From: Bifidobacterium breve
GTDB lineage: Bacteria > Actinomycetota > Thermoleophilia > Solirubrobacterales > Solirubrobacteraceae
Length of the DNA stretch: 64,000 nt
Assembly (NCBI GenBank): GCA_945878865.1
Contig: CAMCUD010000010.1
Span: 62,001 to 126,000, forward strand
Reading direction: 5' to 3'
In this document: in pieces, positions 39,183 through 47,903 of the stretch
Layout: every line of letters begins with the position of its first letter
Position numbering within the stretch: the stretch's first letter is position 1
Translations under genes and position numbers: made by a program
Notes under the pieces: generated by a model
What the model saw: only the letters and a program-made list of their open reading frames with translations
Databases searched by the model: none
Told to the model about the DNA's origin: nothing

Positions 39183-39468
39183 ATCAACGCCTTCACCGCC
39201 GGGATCGGCGATGACGCACGGCGCCGAGCATGGGCCCGGAGCGAGCCATCACTCGGCTGAGCGCCGTGTCCTGGTGTGCGCCGGCGCGGTGGATGCGCAG
39301 CTGCTGCAGCACCACCTGCAGCTGCTGCTCGCGGTCGGCGGCACGGTGGCGCAGCGCGAACCCACCGCCGGCAGGACCGGCCGGGAGGTGGTGGGTTGCG
39401 CGCCACAAGCTCATGCGAGGCATGGTGCCTGACCCCCGGCGGCGGGCCATCCGCGTCGATCAGCAGAT
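39183..39468. other. Gene-free stretch, no feature recognised
   Basis: About 290 nt between a probable terminator and the leader of the formimidoyltransferase gene. Short reading frames exist on both strands, but none has a recognisable domain or ribosome-binding site, and their composition (Arg/Pro/His-rich) is what GC-rich non-coding DNA gives. CTGCTGCAGCACCACCTGCA at 39301-39320 contains partial symmetry around CTGCAG. It may be a decayed gene or a long untranslated region. Confidence 0.4.
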
Positions 39469-39482
39469 GTGATCCGGGGAAA

Positions 39483-39530
39483 GCCGCAGACCGCCCCGGC
39501 GGTTTCCGCCGCGGTCTGCGAGTCTGCGGC
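39483..39530 (+). promoter_or_regulatory. Leader with two mutually exclusive hairpins before the FtcD-like gene
   Basis: Hairpin A: GCAGACCGC (39486-39494) pairs perfectly with GCGGTCTGC (39511-39519), with an inner GGCGG/CCGCC stem and TTT loop. Hairpin B: GCCGCAGA (39483-39490) pairs perfectly with TCTGCGGC (39523-39530), ending one nucleotide before the GTG start at 39532. The two share the bases 39486-39490, so only one can form at a time. This layout resembles an attenuator or a translational switch. No known riboswitch class was recognised. Confidence 0.4.
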
Positions 39531-39531
39531 C

Positions 39532-40404
39532 GTGCTCGTCGCCGTGCCGAACATCTCCGAGGGCCGCGATCTCGTGACCGTCGGTGCCGTCGCGGACGCC
39601 ATGGCCCTGGCGCCCGCACGGGTCCTCGACGTCCACGACGATCCCGACCACCATCGCGCCGTCGTCACGCTGGCCGGCCCGCCCGGCGCCCTGGCGCCCG
39701 CGCTCGTGGCCGGCGCCGAGGCGGCAGCGGCGCGCATCGATCTGCGGGGCGAGCGGGGAAGCCACCCACACGTCGGCGTCCTCGATGTGTGCCCGGTCGT
39801 CCATCTCGATGACGCGCGACGCGGTGCGGCGTGCGCGGAGGCCCTCGCGGTGGCCGCCGACCTCGGGGTCGCCGGATTCTCGGTCTTCCTCTACGGCGAG
39901 CTGGCAGGAGGCCGCACGCGCGCGGATCTGCGCCGGGGCGGCCCGGCCGAGCTGGCGCGGCGCGTGGCAGCCGGGGAGCTCACGCCGGACTTCGGCCCCC
40001 GCGCGATCGATCCGGCGCGCGGCGCGACGCTCGTCGCCGCCCGCCCTCCGCTGTTGGCCTTCAATCTCGAGCTCGCACCTCCGGCGTCGCTCCAGGACGC
40101 GCGCGAGATCGCCGCCGCCGTGCGTGAGGGTGGCGCCGAGGGCCTGCCGGGCGTCCGCGCTTTGGGGCTCACGCTGCCCGCGCGTGGGGGCGTCGCGCAG
40201 GTGACGTGCAACGTGGAGGACCACCGCGCGGTGTCACTCGCGCGGCTCGTCGAGGCCGTCGCCCGGCACGCCCGCGTGGCGGAGTGCGAGGTCGTGGGGC
40301 TCCCGCCGCAGGCGGCGTTCGCGGGCTTTCCCGCCGACCTGCCGGTCCGCAACCGGCGGACCCTCGAAGACGCCGCGCGCGACGCGGGCATTACGCTGTC
40401 CTGA
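39532..40404 (+). CDS. ftcD: Glutamate formimidoyltransferase (FtcD N-terminal type)
   Basis: A 290-residue single-function formiminotransferase. It has the family opening VLVAVPNISEGRD, the motif VLDVHDDPDHHRAVVTLAG, SHPHVGVLDVCPVV and FLYGELAGGRTRADLRRGG. The Asn in PNISEG and the His residues of DPDHHR are conserved in enzymes that move the formimino group from formiminoglutamate to tetrahydrofolate during histidine breakdown. No cyclodeaminase domain or gene is present here, and no other hut gene is nearby, so the physiological substrate is uncertain. GTG 39532 is chosen because it starts the conserved core. An in-frame GTG at 39469 would place the double-hairpin region inside the gene. 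Confidence 0.88.
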   Translation: MLVAVPNISEGRDLVTVGAVADAMALAPARVLDVHDDPDHHRAVVTLAGPPGALAPALVAGAEAAAARIDLRGERGSHPHVGVLDVCPVVHLDDARRGAACAEALAVAADLGVAGFSVFLYGELAGGRTRADLRRGGPAELARRVAAGELTPDFGPRAIDPARGATLVAARPPLLAFNLELAPPASLQDAREIAAAVREGGAEGLPGVRALGLTLPARGGVAQVTCNVEDHRAVSLARLVEAVARHARVAECEVVGLPPQAAFAGFPADLPVRNRRTLEDAARDAGITLS

Positions 40405-40406
40405 CC

Positions 40407-40751
40407 ATGGCCCAGACACGGAAGCGCAGGCAGAGCAAGCACCGCGGCAACGCCGCCGGAATGGTGGAGGCGCGGGGCCGGACGGGCCGCAAGCCGACGG
40501 AGGGCGAGAGGGCGGCGTCGGCCAACGGCCGGCAGGACCGCTTCAGCAAGCCGCCGACGTGGCAGGGCGCCTTCCAGCGCGCGCTGCTGGCGGCCGGCAT
40601 CTTCGGCGTCCTGACGGTGCTCTTCTTCAAGTTCTCGATCGTGCAGGCGCTCCCGCTCGTCGCGGTGATGACGCTCCTGTACGTCCCGCTCGGCTACTAC
40701 ACCGACCTCTGGATCTACAACCGGCGGCAGAAGAAGCTGCAGGGAGGCTGA
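40407..40751 (+). CDS. Small membrane protein with a basic N-terminus
   Basis: A 114-residue protein. Residues 1-48 are highly basic and polar (MAQTRKRRQSKHRGNAAG), then one or two hydrophobic segments cover about 57-97 (LLAAGIFGVLTVLFFKF and LPLVAVMTLLYVPLGYYTDLW), ending in a basic RRQKKLQ tail. The layout suggests a two-TM inner-membrane protein with both ends inside. The family was not recognised. It begins 2 nt after the ftcD-like stop and ends 3 nt before the MBL hydrolase gene, so all three are probably one operon. Confidence 0.75.
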   Translation: MAQTRKRRQSKHRGNAAGMVEARGRTGRKPTEGERAASANGRQDRFSKPPTWQGAFQRALLAAGIFGVLTVLFFKFSIVQALPLVAVMTLLYVPLGYYTDLWIYNRRQKKLQGG

Positions 40752-40754
40752 CCC

Positions 40755-41393
40755 GTGGACGTGCGCATGTTCACCGTCGGGCCGGTGCAGGAAAACACGT
40801 TCATCGTGCGCCCCGACGGCCACGACCGCGCGGTGATCGTCGACCCGGGCGACGAGGCGCCGCGGCTGCTGGCGGCCCTGCGGGAGCTGGGCGTCGAGCT
40901 CGACGGCATCATCCTCACGCACACGCACTTCGACCACGTCGGCGCCGTCGCTGAGGTCGCGCGTGAGACCGGGGCGAAGGTGTGGTGCCCGGAGATCGAG
41001 GTGCCGATCCTCGCGGACATCAACGCCTACATGCGCTTTCCGGGGCTCGGCCCGTTCGAGTCCTACGACGCCGACCACACCGTCACCGGCGGCGACGAGC
41101 TCGAGCTCGCCGGCCTGACGTTCGACGTCGTCTTCACGCCGGGCCACAGTCCGGGTCATGTCACGTACGCGGTGCGGGACGAGGGCGCGCTGTTGAGCGG
41201 GGACGTGCTGTTCCAGGGATCGGTCGGCCGGACCGACCTGCCCGGCGGGGACTGGCCGACACTGGCTGCGTCCATCGCGGGCCTCCTCGAGCGCTTCGAC
41301 GACGAGACGATGGTCTACCCGGGCCACATGGGCGTGACGACGCTCGGGCGCGAACGGGCCACGAACCCGTTCCTCGCCGACCTTGTCGGCTGA
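40755..41393 (+). CDS. MBL-fold metallo-hydrolase (glyoxalase II-like)
   Basis: A 212-residue metallo-beta-lactamase-fold hydrolase. The metal-binding motif THTHFDHVGAV is at about residues 55-65 (H-x-H-x-D-H), with further ligands in FTPGHSPGHV (His near 133), the bridging Asp in LLSGDVLF and a final His in VYPGHMG. The size and order match the YcbL/hydroxyacylglutathione-hydrolase-like family. Actinobacteria commonly use mycothiol rather than glutathione, so the natural thioester is uncertain. GTG 40755 or ATG 40767 could be the start. It lies in a compact operon starting with the ftcD-like gene. Confidence 0.9.
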   Translation: MDVRMFTVGPVQENTFIVRPDGHDRAVIVDPGDEAPRLLAALRELGVELDGIILTHTHFDHVGAVAEVARETGAKVWCPEIEVPILADINAYMRFPGLGPFESYDADHTVTGGDELELAGLTFDVVFTPGHSPGHVTYAVRDEGALLSGDVLFQGSVGRTDLPGGDWPTLAASIAGLLERFDDETMVYPGHMGVTTLGRERATNPFLADLVG

Positions 41394-41476
41394 CACCCGG
41401 CGCAGCCGGGCCCGCAGACCGGCGGTGTCGCGCCGTGGGCTCCGATACCTTCGCTCATCATGATCGGGACGATCAG

Positions 41477-42241
41477 GTGAGTGGCATCGGCGATCTGCGC
41501 CCCGACCGCGTCGTGCGCGCGGGGGCGGCCGCCGCTGGGGACGTCGGCCGGGCGGCAGCGGAGTTCGTCGTGGGCGCCACGGGGGAGCTGCTGCACGAGG
41601 CGGTCCTGCGCGGCACCGATGCGGTCCTGCGCTCGCCGATCACCGGCGAGGTCGTGGACAAGGTGCTCTCCAGCGACCTGCTGCGCGCCACCGTGACGGA
41701 CGCCGTGCGCGGCCCCGTGGTCGCCGCCGTGCTGGAAGCCGAGGTCCTCGACGCCATCCTCACAAGCGCCGAGCAGGCCGGCGCGCCCGAGCTCATCGTC
41801 GACCGCGTCCTGTCGCAGGGCATCGCCGAGGAGATCGCCCTGCGTGTGGTGGAGGGCCCGGAGCTGGCCCGCATCCTCGACGTCGCGCTGGGCAGCGAGC
41901 AGATGCAGGCCACGATCGCCGAGGCGCTCGACAGCCCGGCGCTCCAGCGCATCGCCGCCCAGGCGATCGACAGCCGTCTCGTCGACGAGGTCGTCCGGTC
42001 GCTGCTGACCAGCGAGGAGCTGTGGCTGCTCGTGGCCGAGGTCGCCGAGAGCCCGCAGGTGACCGACGCGCTTTCCCGTCAGACCGCCGGCGTCGCCGGG
42101 CAGATCACCGACGAGGTCCGCGAGCGGTCCCGGAGCGCGGACGAGTGGGTCGAGCGGATCGCCCACCGGATCGCCCGGCGGCGCAAGGCGCCCGACAACG
42201 TGCTCCCGGCGGAGACCGATCCACCCGGAGGCCCGGCATGA
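41477..42241 (+). CDS. Alanine/leucine-rich helical protein of unknown function
   Basis: A 254-residue soluble, almost entirely helical, acidic protein. It shows weak internal repetition of segments like VLSSDLLRATVTDAV, VLEAEVLDAILTSAE, ALGSEQMQATIAEALDSPAL and SLLTSEELWLLVAEVAESPQV, suggesting an alpha-solenoid of about 25-30 residue units. The C-terminus is basic (RIAHRIARRRK). The function and family were not recognised. The GTG at 41477 is the first plausible start after the MBL gene. The stop overlaps the RDD-family gene by 4 nt (ATGA), and such helical genes often neighbour RDD genes in actinobacteria, so a shared membrane role is likely. Confidence 0.7.
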   Translation: MSGIGDLRPDRVVRAGAAAAGDVGRAAAEFVVGATGELLHEAVLRGTDAVLRSPITGEVVDKVLSSDLLRATVTDAVRGPVVAAVLEAEVLDAILTSAEQAGAPELIVDRVLSQGIAEEIALRVVEGPELARILDVALGSEQMQATIAEALDSPALQRIAAQAIDSRLVDEVVRSLLTSEELWLLVAEVAESPQVTDALSRQTAGVAGQITDEVRERSRSADEWVERIAHRIARRRKAPDNVLPAETDPPGGPA

Positions 42242-42804
42242 CGGACGCCGCCATCCGCGCCGCCCAGGCCGCCGCCGCGACGTCCCCCGAAGCACCGCGC
42301 GAGCTTCCCGTCGGGCAGAGCCCCGCGGTGGAGTACGTCGGTCTCGTGAGCCGCACGGTCGCCATCGCGATCGACGCGGCGATCATCAACGTCGTCGCCC
42401 TCGTCGTCGGGGTCGCGACCGCCCTTATCACCGACACGCTCGGTTTCCCGCAGCAGGTCAAGGACGCGGTGGCGATCGTCGGCGGGTTCGTCTATACGGG
42501 CTGGGCCGTCCTGTACTTCGTGACGATGTGGTCGGTGAACGCCCAGACGTTCGGCGGCCGCGTCATGGGCTTCCGCGTGCAGCACCCCGACGGCAAGCGC
42601 CCCGGCGTCCGGCGGGCGCTCGTGCGGTTCGGGGCGATGGTCCTCGCCGCGCTGCCGCTCGGGCTCGGCTTCGTTCGCGTCCTCTTCGACGACCGCCGCC
42701 GAGGCTTCCACGATCGCGTCGCGAACACTGTCGTCATCGTCGGGCCGGGCGACGCGCCAGCGGGCGCACGTCTCACCGGCCGCACCTCTGGTCAAGACGC
42801 CTGA
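42238..42804 (+). CDS. RDD-family membrane protein
   Basis: A 188-residue protein with an RDD domain. The characteristic first helix is VEYVGLVSRTVAIAIDAAII, the second is VAIVGGFVYTGWAVLYFVTM, followed by QTFGGRVMGFRVQHPDGKRP and the third helix, with the closing DDRRRGFHDRVANTVVI. The arginine and aspartates that name the family are present at about residues 39, 46 and 148-159. RDD proteins are poorly understood; some act in ion transport or salt tolerance. It is translationally coupled to the helical protein upstream and precedes a secreted trypsin. Confidence 0.9.
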   Translation: MTDAAIRAAQAAAATSPEAPRELPVGQSPAVEYVGLVSRTVAIAIDAAIINVVALVVGVATALITDTLGFPQQVKDAVAIVGGFVYTGWAVLYFVTMWSVNAQTFGGRVMGFRVQHPDGKRPGVRRALVRFGAMVLAALPLGLGFVRVLFDDRRRGFHDRVANTVVIVGPGDAPAGARLTGRTSGQDA

Positions 42805-42830
42805 GGCATCTGCCGAGCAAGGAGAGCACC

Positions 42831-43997
42831 ATGCTGCCACCTGTCCGTATCCCGCACCTCACCGCTGCCCTGCTCGCGGCGGCCGTCCTCGCCACGCTGT
42901 TGGCGGTCGTCGGCGGCCCGCCGGCCGGCGCCGTGGTCGGCGGCCGCAACGCCGAGGCGACCGACAACCCGTCGATGGCGGGCCTCGTCCGGCGCAACGC
43001 GCGCGCGGTGGACTCCCTCTTCTGCGGTGGCTCCGTGATCTCGCCGACGGCGGTCGTGACCGCCGCGCACTGCGTGCAGGGCGAGCAGGCGTCGACGATG
43101 GACGTCGTCGCGGGCGGGACGAAGCTCAGCCTGCCGGGCATCCAGCGCGCCCAGGTGTCGCGGATCATCGTTCACCCGGGCTACGACGACGTGCGGACGA
43201 TCCACGACGTCGCGGTGCTCCTCCTCGCCACGCCGCTGACGGCGCCCGCGGTGGCGCTGGCCGGGCCGGAGGACGCCGCGCTGGGCAACCCGGGCTCGGT
43301 CCTGCGACTGACGGGGTGGGGCGAGCAGCGGTACAACGATCCGGACAGCGTCCCCGACGACCTGAAGTACGCCGACATCCCCGTCGTCGCCAATCGGGTG
43401 TGCGAGCGCCTCTTCGACGTCTACGACGGCCGCCTGCAGCTCTGCGGCCAAGCGCCCAGGAACCTGCCGGACTCCTGCCAGGGCGACAGCGGCGGCCCCC
43501 TCGTCGGGGGCCCGGCGGAGGCGCCGCGTCTGGTCGGGATCGTGTCCTACAGCGCCGACCAGTGCGGCTCGGCCGGCTACGCGGGCGTGTACGTCCGGGT
43601 GAGCGCCGAGCGTGACTGGATCGCCGCGACCGCCGGCATCGGCGGCCCCGCCGCGATCGTCCCGACCACGCCCGCCAAGCCGACGGTCGGCACCAAGGTC
43701 AAGACCCGGTTGGGGCAGATCCGCTGCGACGTGGACTCGTGCACCGTCGGTGTCCGGGTGTCCGGCAGCGGCAGGCGGAACGTCGACGCGGTCGTCCTGC
43801 GCGTCCGTCGGCCCGAGCAGAAGGGCTACAAGGCGACCTCGCGCTACGTCCAGGCCCGCAAGGTCGGCCCCGGTCAGTACAAGGCGCGCACGCTGCTGCC
43901 GTACGGCCTCGTGAAGCTCACCGCCATCGCCCTCGACGCCAAGGGCAATCTCCTCGGACCGGCCGCGCGCGAGTCGATCGAGGTCTACGACGGTTGA
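42831..43997 (+). CDS. Secreted trypsin-like serine protease
   Basis: A 388-residue exported protease. A signal peptide covers residues 1-34, ending near PPAGA-V. The mature catalytic domain starts with the classic IVGG-like VVGGRNAEATDNPSMAGLV, so a short or no propeptide is implied. The catalytic triad is visible: His in VVTAAHC, Asp in IHDVAVLLLA and Ser in DSCQGDSGGPLVGG; Asp in the DSC context suggests cleavage after Lys/Arg. Three probable disulfide pairs follow the chymotrypsin pattern. Residues about 285-388 form an extra C-terminal beta domain with one Cys pair (IRCDVDSCTV). AAGGAGAGC lies just upstream of the ATG. It is the last gene before hisS. Confidence 0.92.
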   Translation: MLPPVRIPHLTAALLAAAVLATLLAVVGGPPAGAVVGGRNAEATDNPSMAGLVRRNARAVDSLFCGGSVISPTAVVTAAHCVQGEQASTMDVVAGGTKLSLPGIQRAQVSRIIVHPGYDDVRTIHDVAVLLLATPLTAPAVALAGPEDAALGNPGSVLRLTGWGEQRYNDPDSVPDDLKYADIPVVANRVCERLFDVYDGRLQLCGQAPRNLPDSCQGDSGGPLVGGPAEAPRLVGIVSYSADQCGSAGYAGVYVRVSAERDWIAATAGIGGPAAIVPTTPAKPTVGTKVKTRLGQIRCDVDSCTVGVRVSGSGRRNVDAVVLRVRRPEQKGYKATSRYVQARKVGPGQYKARTLLPYGLVKLTAIALDAKGNLLGPAARESIEVYDG

Positions 43998-44010
43998 CGG
44001 ACGTTCACCG

Positions 44011-44036
44011 GCGCGGGGGGACTAGTCTCCCCGCGC
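44011..44036. promoter_or_regulatory. 26-nt palindrome at the hisS start codon
   Basis: GCGCGGGGGGACT (44011-44023) and AGTCTCCCCGCGC (44024-44036) match at 12 of 13 positions as an inverted repeat without a spacer, ending one nucleotide before the GTG of hisS. The -10 candidate TAGTCT (44023-44028) lies inside it, 9 nt before the start. As DNA it could be an operator; as RNA it lies 13 nt after the protease stop and could be a terminator. Which applies is open. Confidence 0.45.
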
Positions 44037-44037
44037 G

Positions 44038-45290
44038 GTGAGCGAGCGCATCCAAGCCCCCCGCGGCACGTACGACGTGCTGCCCGATGACCACGCCGCG
44101 CGCGGGCGCGTCCTGCGCGTGGCCGAGAACGTCCTCGAGCGTGCCGGCTACCGCCGGATCGAGACCCCGGTGTTCGAACACACCGAGCTCTTCGCCCGCG
44201 GGGTCGGCGCGTCGACGGACATCGTCCAGAAGGAGATGTACACCTTCGACGATGCGGGCGGCCGGTCGCTGACGCTGCGGCCGGAGGGCACCGCGTCGAT
44301 TTGCCGGGCGTATCTCGATCACGGGATGCAGAAGCTCCCGCAGCCGGTGAAGCTCTGGTACCACGGGCCGTTCTTCCGCCACGAGCGCGCGCAGGCCGGG
44401 CGCTACCGCCAGTTCTGGCAGATCGGTGCGGAGGCGATCGGCAGCGACGCGCCGGCGCTCGACGCCGAGGCCATCGTGCTGCTCGCCACCGTGCTCGACG
44501 AGCTCGAGGTCGGCGGCCTGCGGCTCCGGCTCGGCTCGCTGGGCAGCCCCGAGACGCGCGCCGCCTACCGCGAGGAGCTGCAGGCGCACCTGCGGGCGCA
44601 CGCCGACCAGCTCAGCGAGGAGGTCCGGTCGCGGATCGACCTCAACCCGCTGCGCGCGTTCGACAGCGACCACCCCGGCACGCAGGCGGTCATGCAGACC
44701 GCGCCGCGCCTGCTCGATCGCCTGAGCGCCGAGGACGCCGAGCACTTCGCCGAGGTCCGCGCCCTGCTCGACGCGGTCGAGCTGCCGTACGAGATCGATC
44801 CGACGCTTGTGCGCGGCCTGGACTACTACGCCCGCACGGTCTTCGAGTTCACGAGCGACGCGCTGGGCGCGCAGAGCGGGGTGGGCGGCGGCGGCCGCTA
44901 CGACGGACTCATCGCGCAGCTCGGAGGGCCGGCGACGCCCGCCGTGGGCTGGGCGGCCGGGATGGAGCGGATGCTCCTCGCCGCCGGGGATGCGCCGATC
45001 CCGGAGCCGATGGTCGACCTCTACGTCGCGCTCGATGGGGAGTCGACCGCCCGGAGCCAGGGATTCCGCATCGCCGCCGAGGCGCGCCGCGCGGGGCTCA
45101 ACGCGCAGGTCGAGCTCGCCGGCCGTTCGATGAAGGGACAGCTCAAGCAGGCCTCGCGCCTTCAGGCCCGCTACGTTGCCATCGTGGACGACACGGGTCA
45201 GGCGCGTCTGAAGGACATGGACGCCGGAGAACAGCAGGAGATCCCGCACACCGACGTCGTCGCGCAGGTGCTGCGCGGCCGAGGGTTGCG

Positions 45291-45294
<4 letters not shown>
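44038..45294 (+). CDS. hisS: Histidyl-tRNA synthetase
   Basis: A 418-residue class II aminoacyl-tRNA synthetase that charges tRNA-His. Motif 1 appears as APRGTYDVLPDD and VFEHTELFARG, motif 2 as TLRPEGTASICRAY with HGPFFRHERAQAGRYRQF, and the histidine-binding loop as VRGLDYYARTVFEF. Motif 3 follows with GGGGRYDGL and GWAAGMERML. A C-terminal anticodon-binding domain (about 325-418) is present. The GTG start lies just after a strong palindrome containing a -10-like TAGTCT, so the mRNA may be leaderless. The stop overlaps the aspS start by 4 nt, giving the classic hisS-aspS pair. Confidence 0.97.
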
Positions 45295-47051
<1,757 letters not shown>

Positions 47052-47126
47052 CCCGGACTGGACCAATGGACGAATAACCGACCGGTTCCGCTCACGCGCG
47101 GGCGGGATCGGTCGAACAAGGGGGTG

Positions 47127-47879
47127 ATGACGACCCAGGTCTCCCGGCCCATGATCATCGCCCTGCTGGGCACCGTGCTGTTCGCGGCCGTCTGGTTCGT
47201 GGTCCTCCGCCCGAAGTCGGCGACCGAGAGCACGGGCGCGGCACCCGCGGCGCAGACGCCGACGCCCACGACCCCGTCGTCGTCCAGCGCGTCGGGCGGC
47301 GGCGGCACGTCGCTCACCGACCGCCCGGCACAGGCGCGCTCCGCCGTGGAATCGGCGAACAGCCAGATCGACGCCAACAAGGCGCAGGCGGACGCCGCCG
47401 CGAACGGCACCGCCGCCACGCCCGGCACCGCAGCCCCGTCGTCCTCGTCGTCGGCAGCCACCTCGTCGCCGTCGTCGTCTTCGTCGTCCTCCACGTCGTC
47501 CCCGTCGTCGAGCGCCGCTCCGGCCACGGAGAAGACGGTCGTGATCTCCCCCGAGGCGCCGGCCGGCGAGCGCGCCGTGCTGCAGGCCCTGGCCGACGAC
47601 AAGGTCGTGGTGCTGCTCTTCTGGGACTCCAAGGCCGCGGATGACCGCCAGGCCCGGCGGGCCGTCCGCAGCGCGGTCGCCGGCCGCAAGAACGTCGAGG
47701 TCGCGACGATCCCGGCCTCCCAGGTCGGCAAGTACGAGGCCATCACGGGCGGCATCACCGTCGAGCAGACCCCGACGACGATGATCATCGGCCCGTCGAT
47801 GAAGGCGATCACGATCGGCGGGCTCGTCGACGAGCTCGAGATCGAGCAGGCGATCGCCAAGCTGCGCGCCAAGCGCTGA
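47127..47879 (+). CDS. Membrane-anchored thioredoxin-fold-like protein with Ser-rich linker
   Basis: A 250-residue protein. One transmembrane anchor lies at about 8-28 (PMIIALLGTVLFAAVWFVVL). A long low-complexity linker of Ser, Ala, Pro, Thr and Gly follows (about 32-130), including poly-Ser runs from TCG/TCC codons around 47440-47520. The C-terminal 110 residues look like a thioredoxin fold lacking the CxxC motif: KVVVLLFWDSKAADDRQARR, then VEVATIPASQVGKYEAI and the cis-Pro-like VEQTPTTMIIG. The domain probably sits outside the membrane. Without catalytic cysteines it should not be a disulfide oxidoreductase; the role is unknown. GTG 47124 is an alternative start. Confidence 0.75.
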   Translation: MTTQVSRPMIIALLGTVLFAAVWFVVLRPKSATESTGAAPAAQTPTPTTPSSSSASGGGGTSLTDRPAQARSAVESANSQIDANKAQADAAANGTAATPGTAAPSSSSSAATSSPSSSSSSSTSSPSSSAAPATEKTVVISPEAPAGERAVLQALADDKVVVLLFWDSKAADDRQARRAVRSAVAGRKNVEVATIPASQVGKYEAITGGITVEQTPTTMIIGPSMKAITIGGLVDELEIEQAIAKLRAKR

Positions 47880-47890
47880 CCGGCCGCTCC

Positions 47891-47896
47891 TAGACT
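47891..47896 (+). promoter_or_regulatory. Candidate -10 element of a leaderless promoter for mnmA
   Basis: TAGACT fits TAnnnT and ends 7 nt before ATG 47904. No Shine-Dalgarno sequence lies between, so the transcript probably starts at the start codon. Confidence 0.5.
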
Positions 47897-47903
47897 CGGC
47901 CCC

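Noticed and set aside
39211-39450. Short reading frames on both strands in the gene-free interval
   Set aside because: There is no ribosome-binding site and no domain, composition is as expected for non-coding GC-rich DNA, and the frames on the two strands overlap each other.
44011-44036. The hisS palindrome as a DosR box
   Set aside because: DosR sites are GGGACT, two bases, then AGTCCC. Here the halves are directly adjacent and one half reads AGTCTCCC, so the spacing and sequence do not fit.
47440-47520. TCG/TCC tract as a CRISPR or tandem repeat array
   Set aside because: It is in frame within the poly-Ser linker of a membrane-anchored protein, with no spacer/repeat periodicity.
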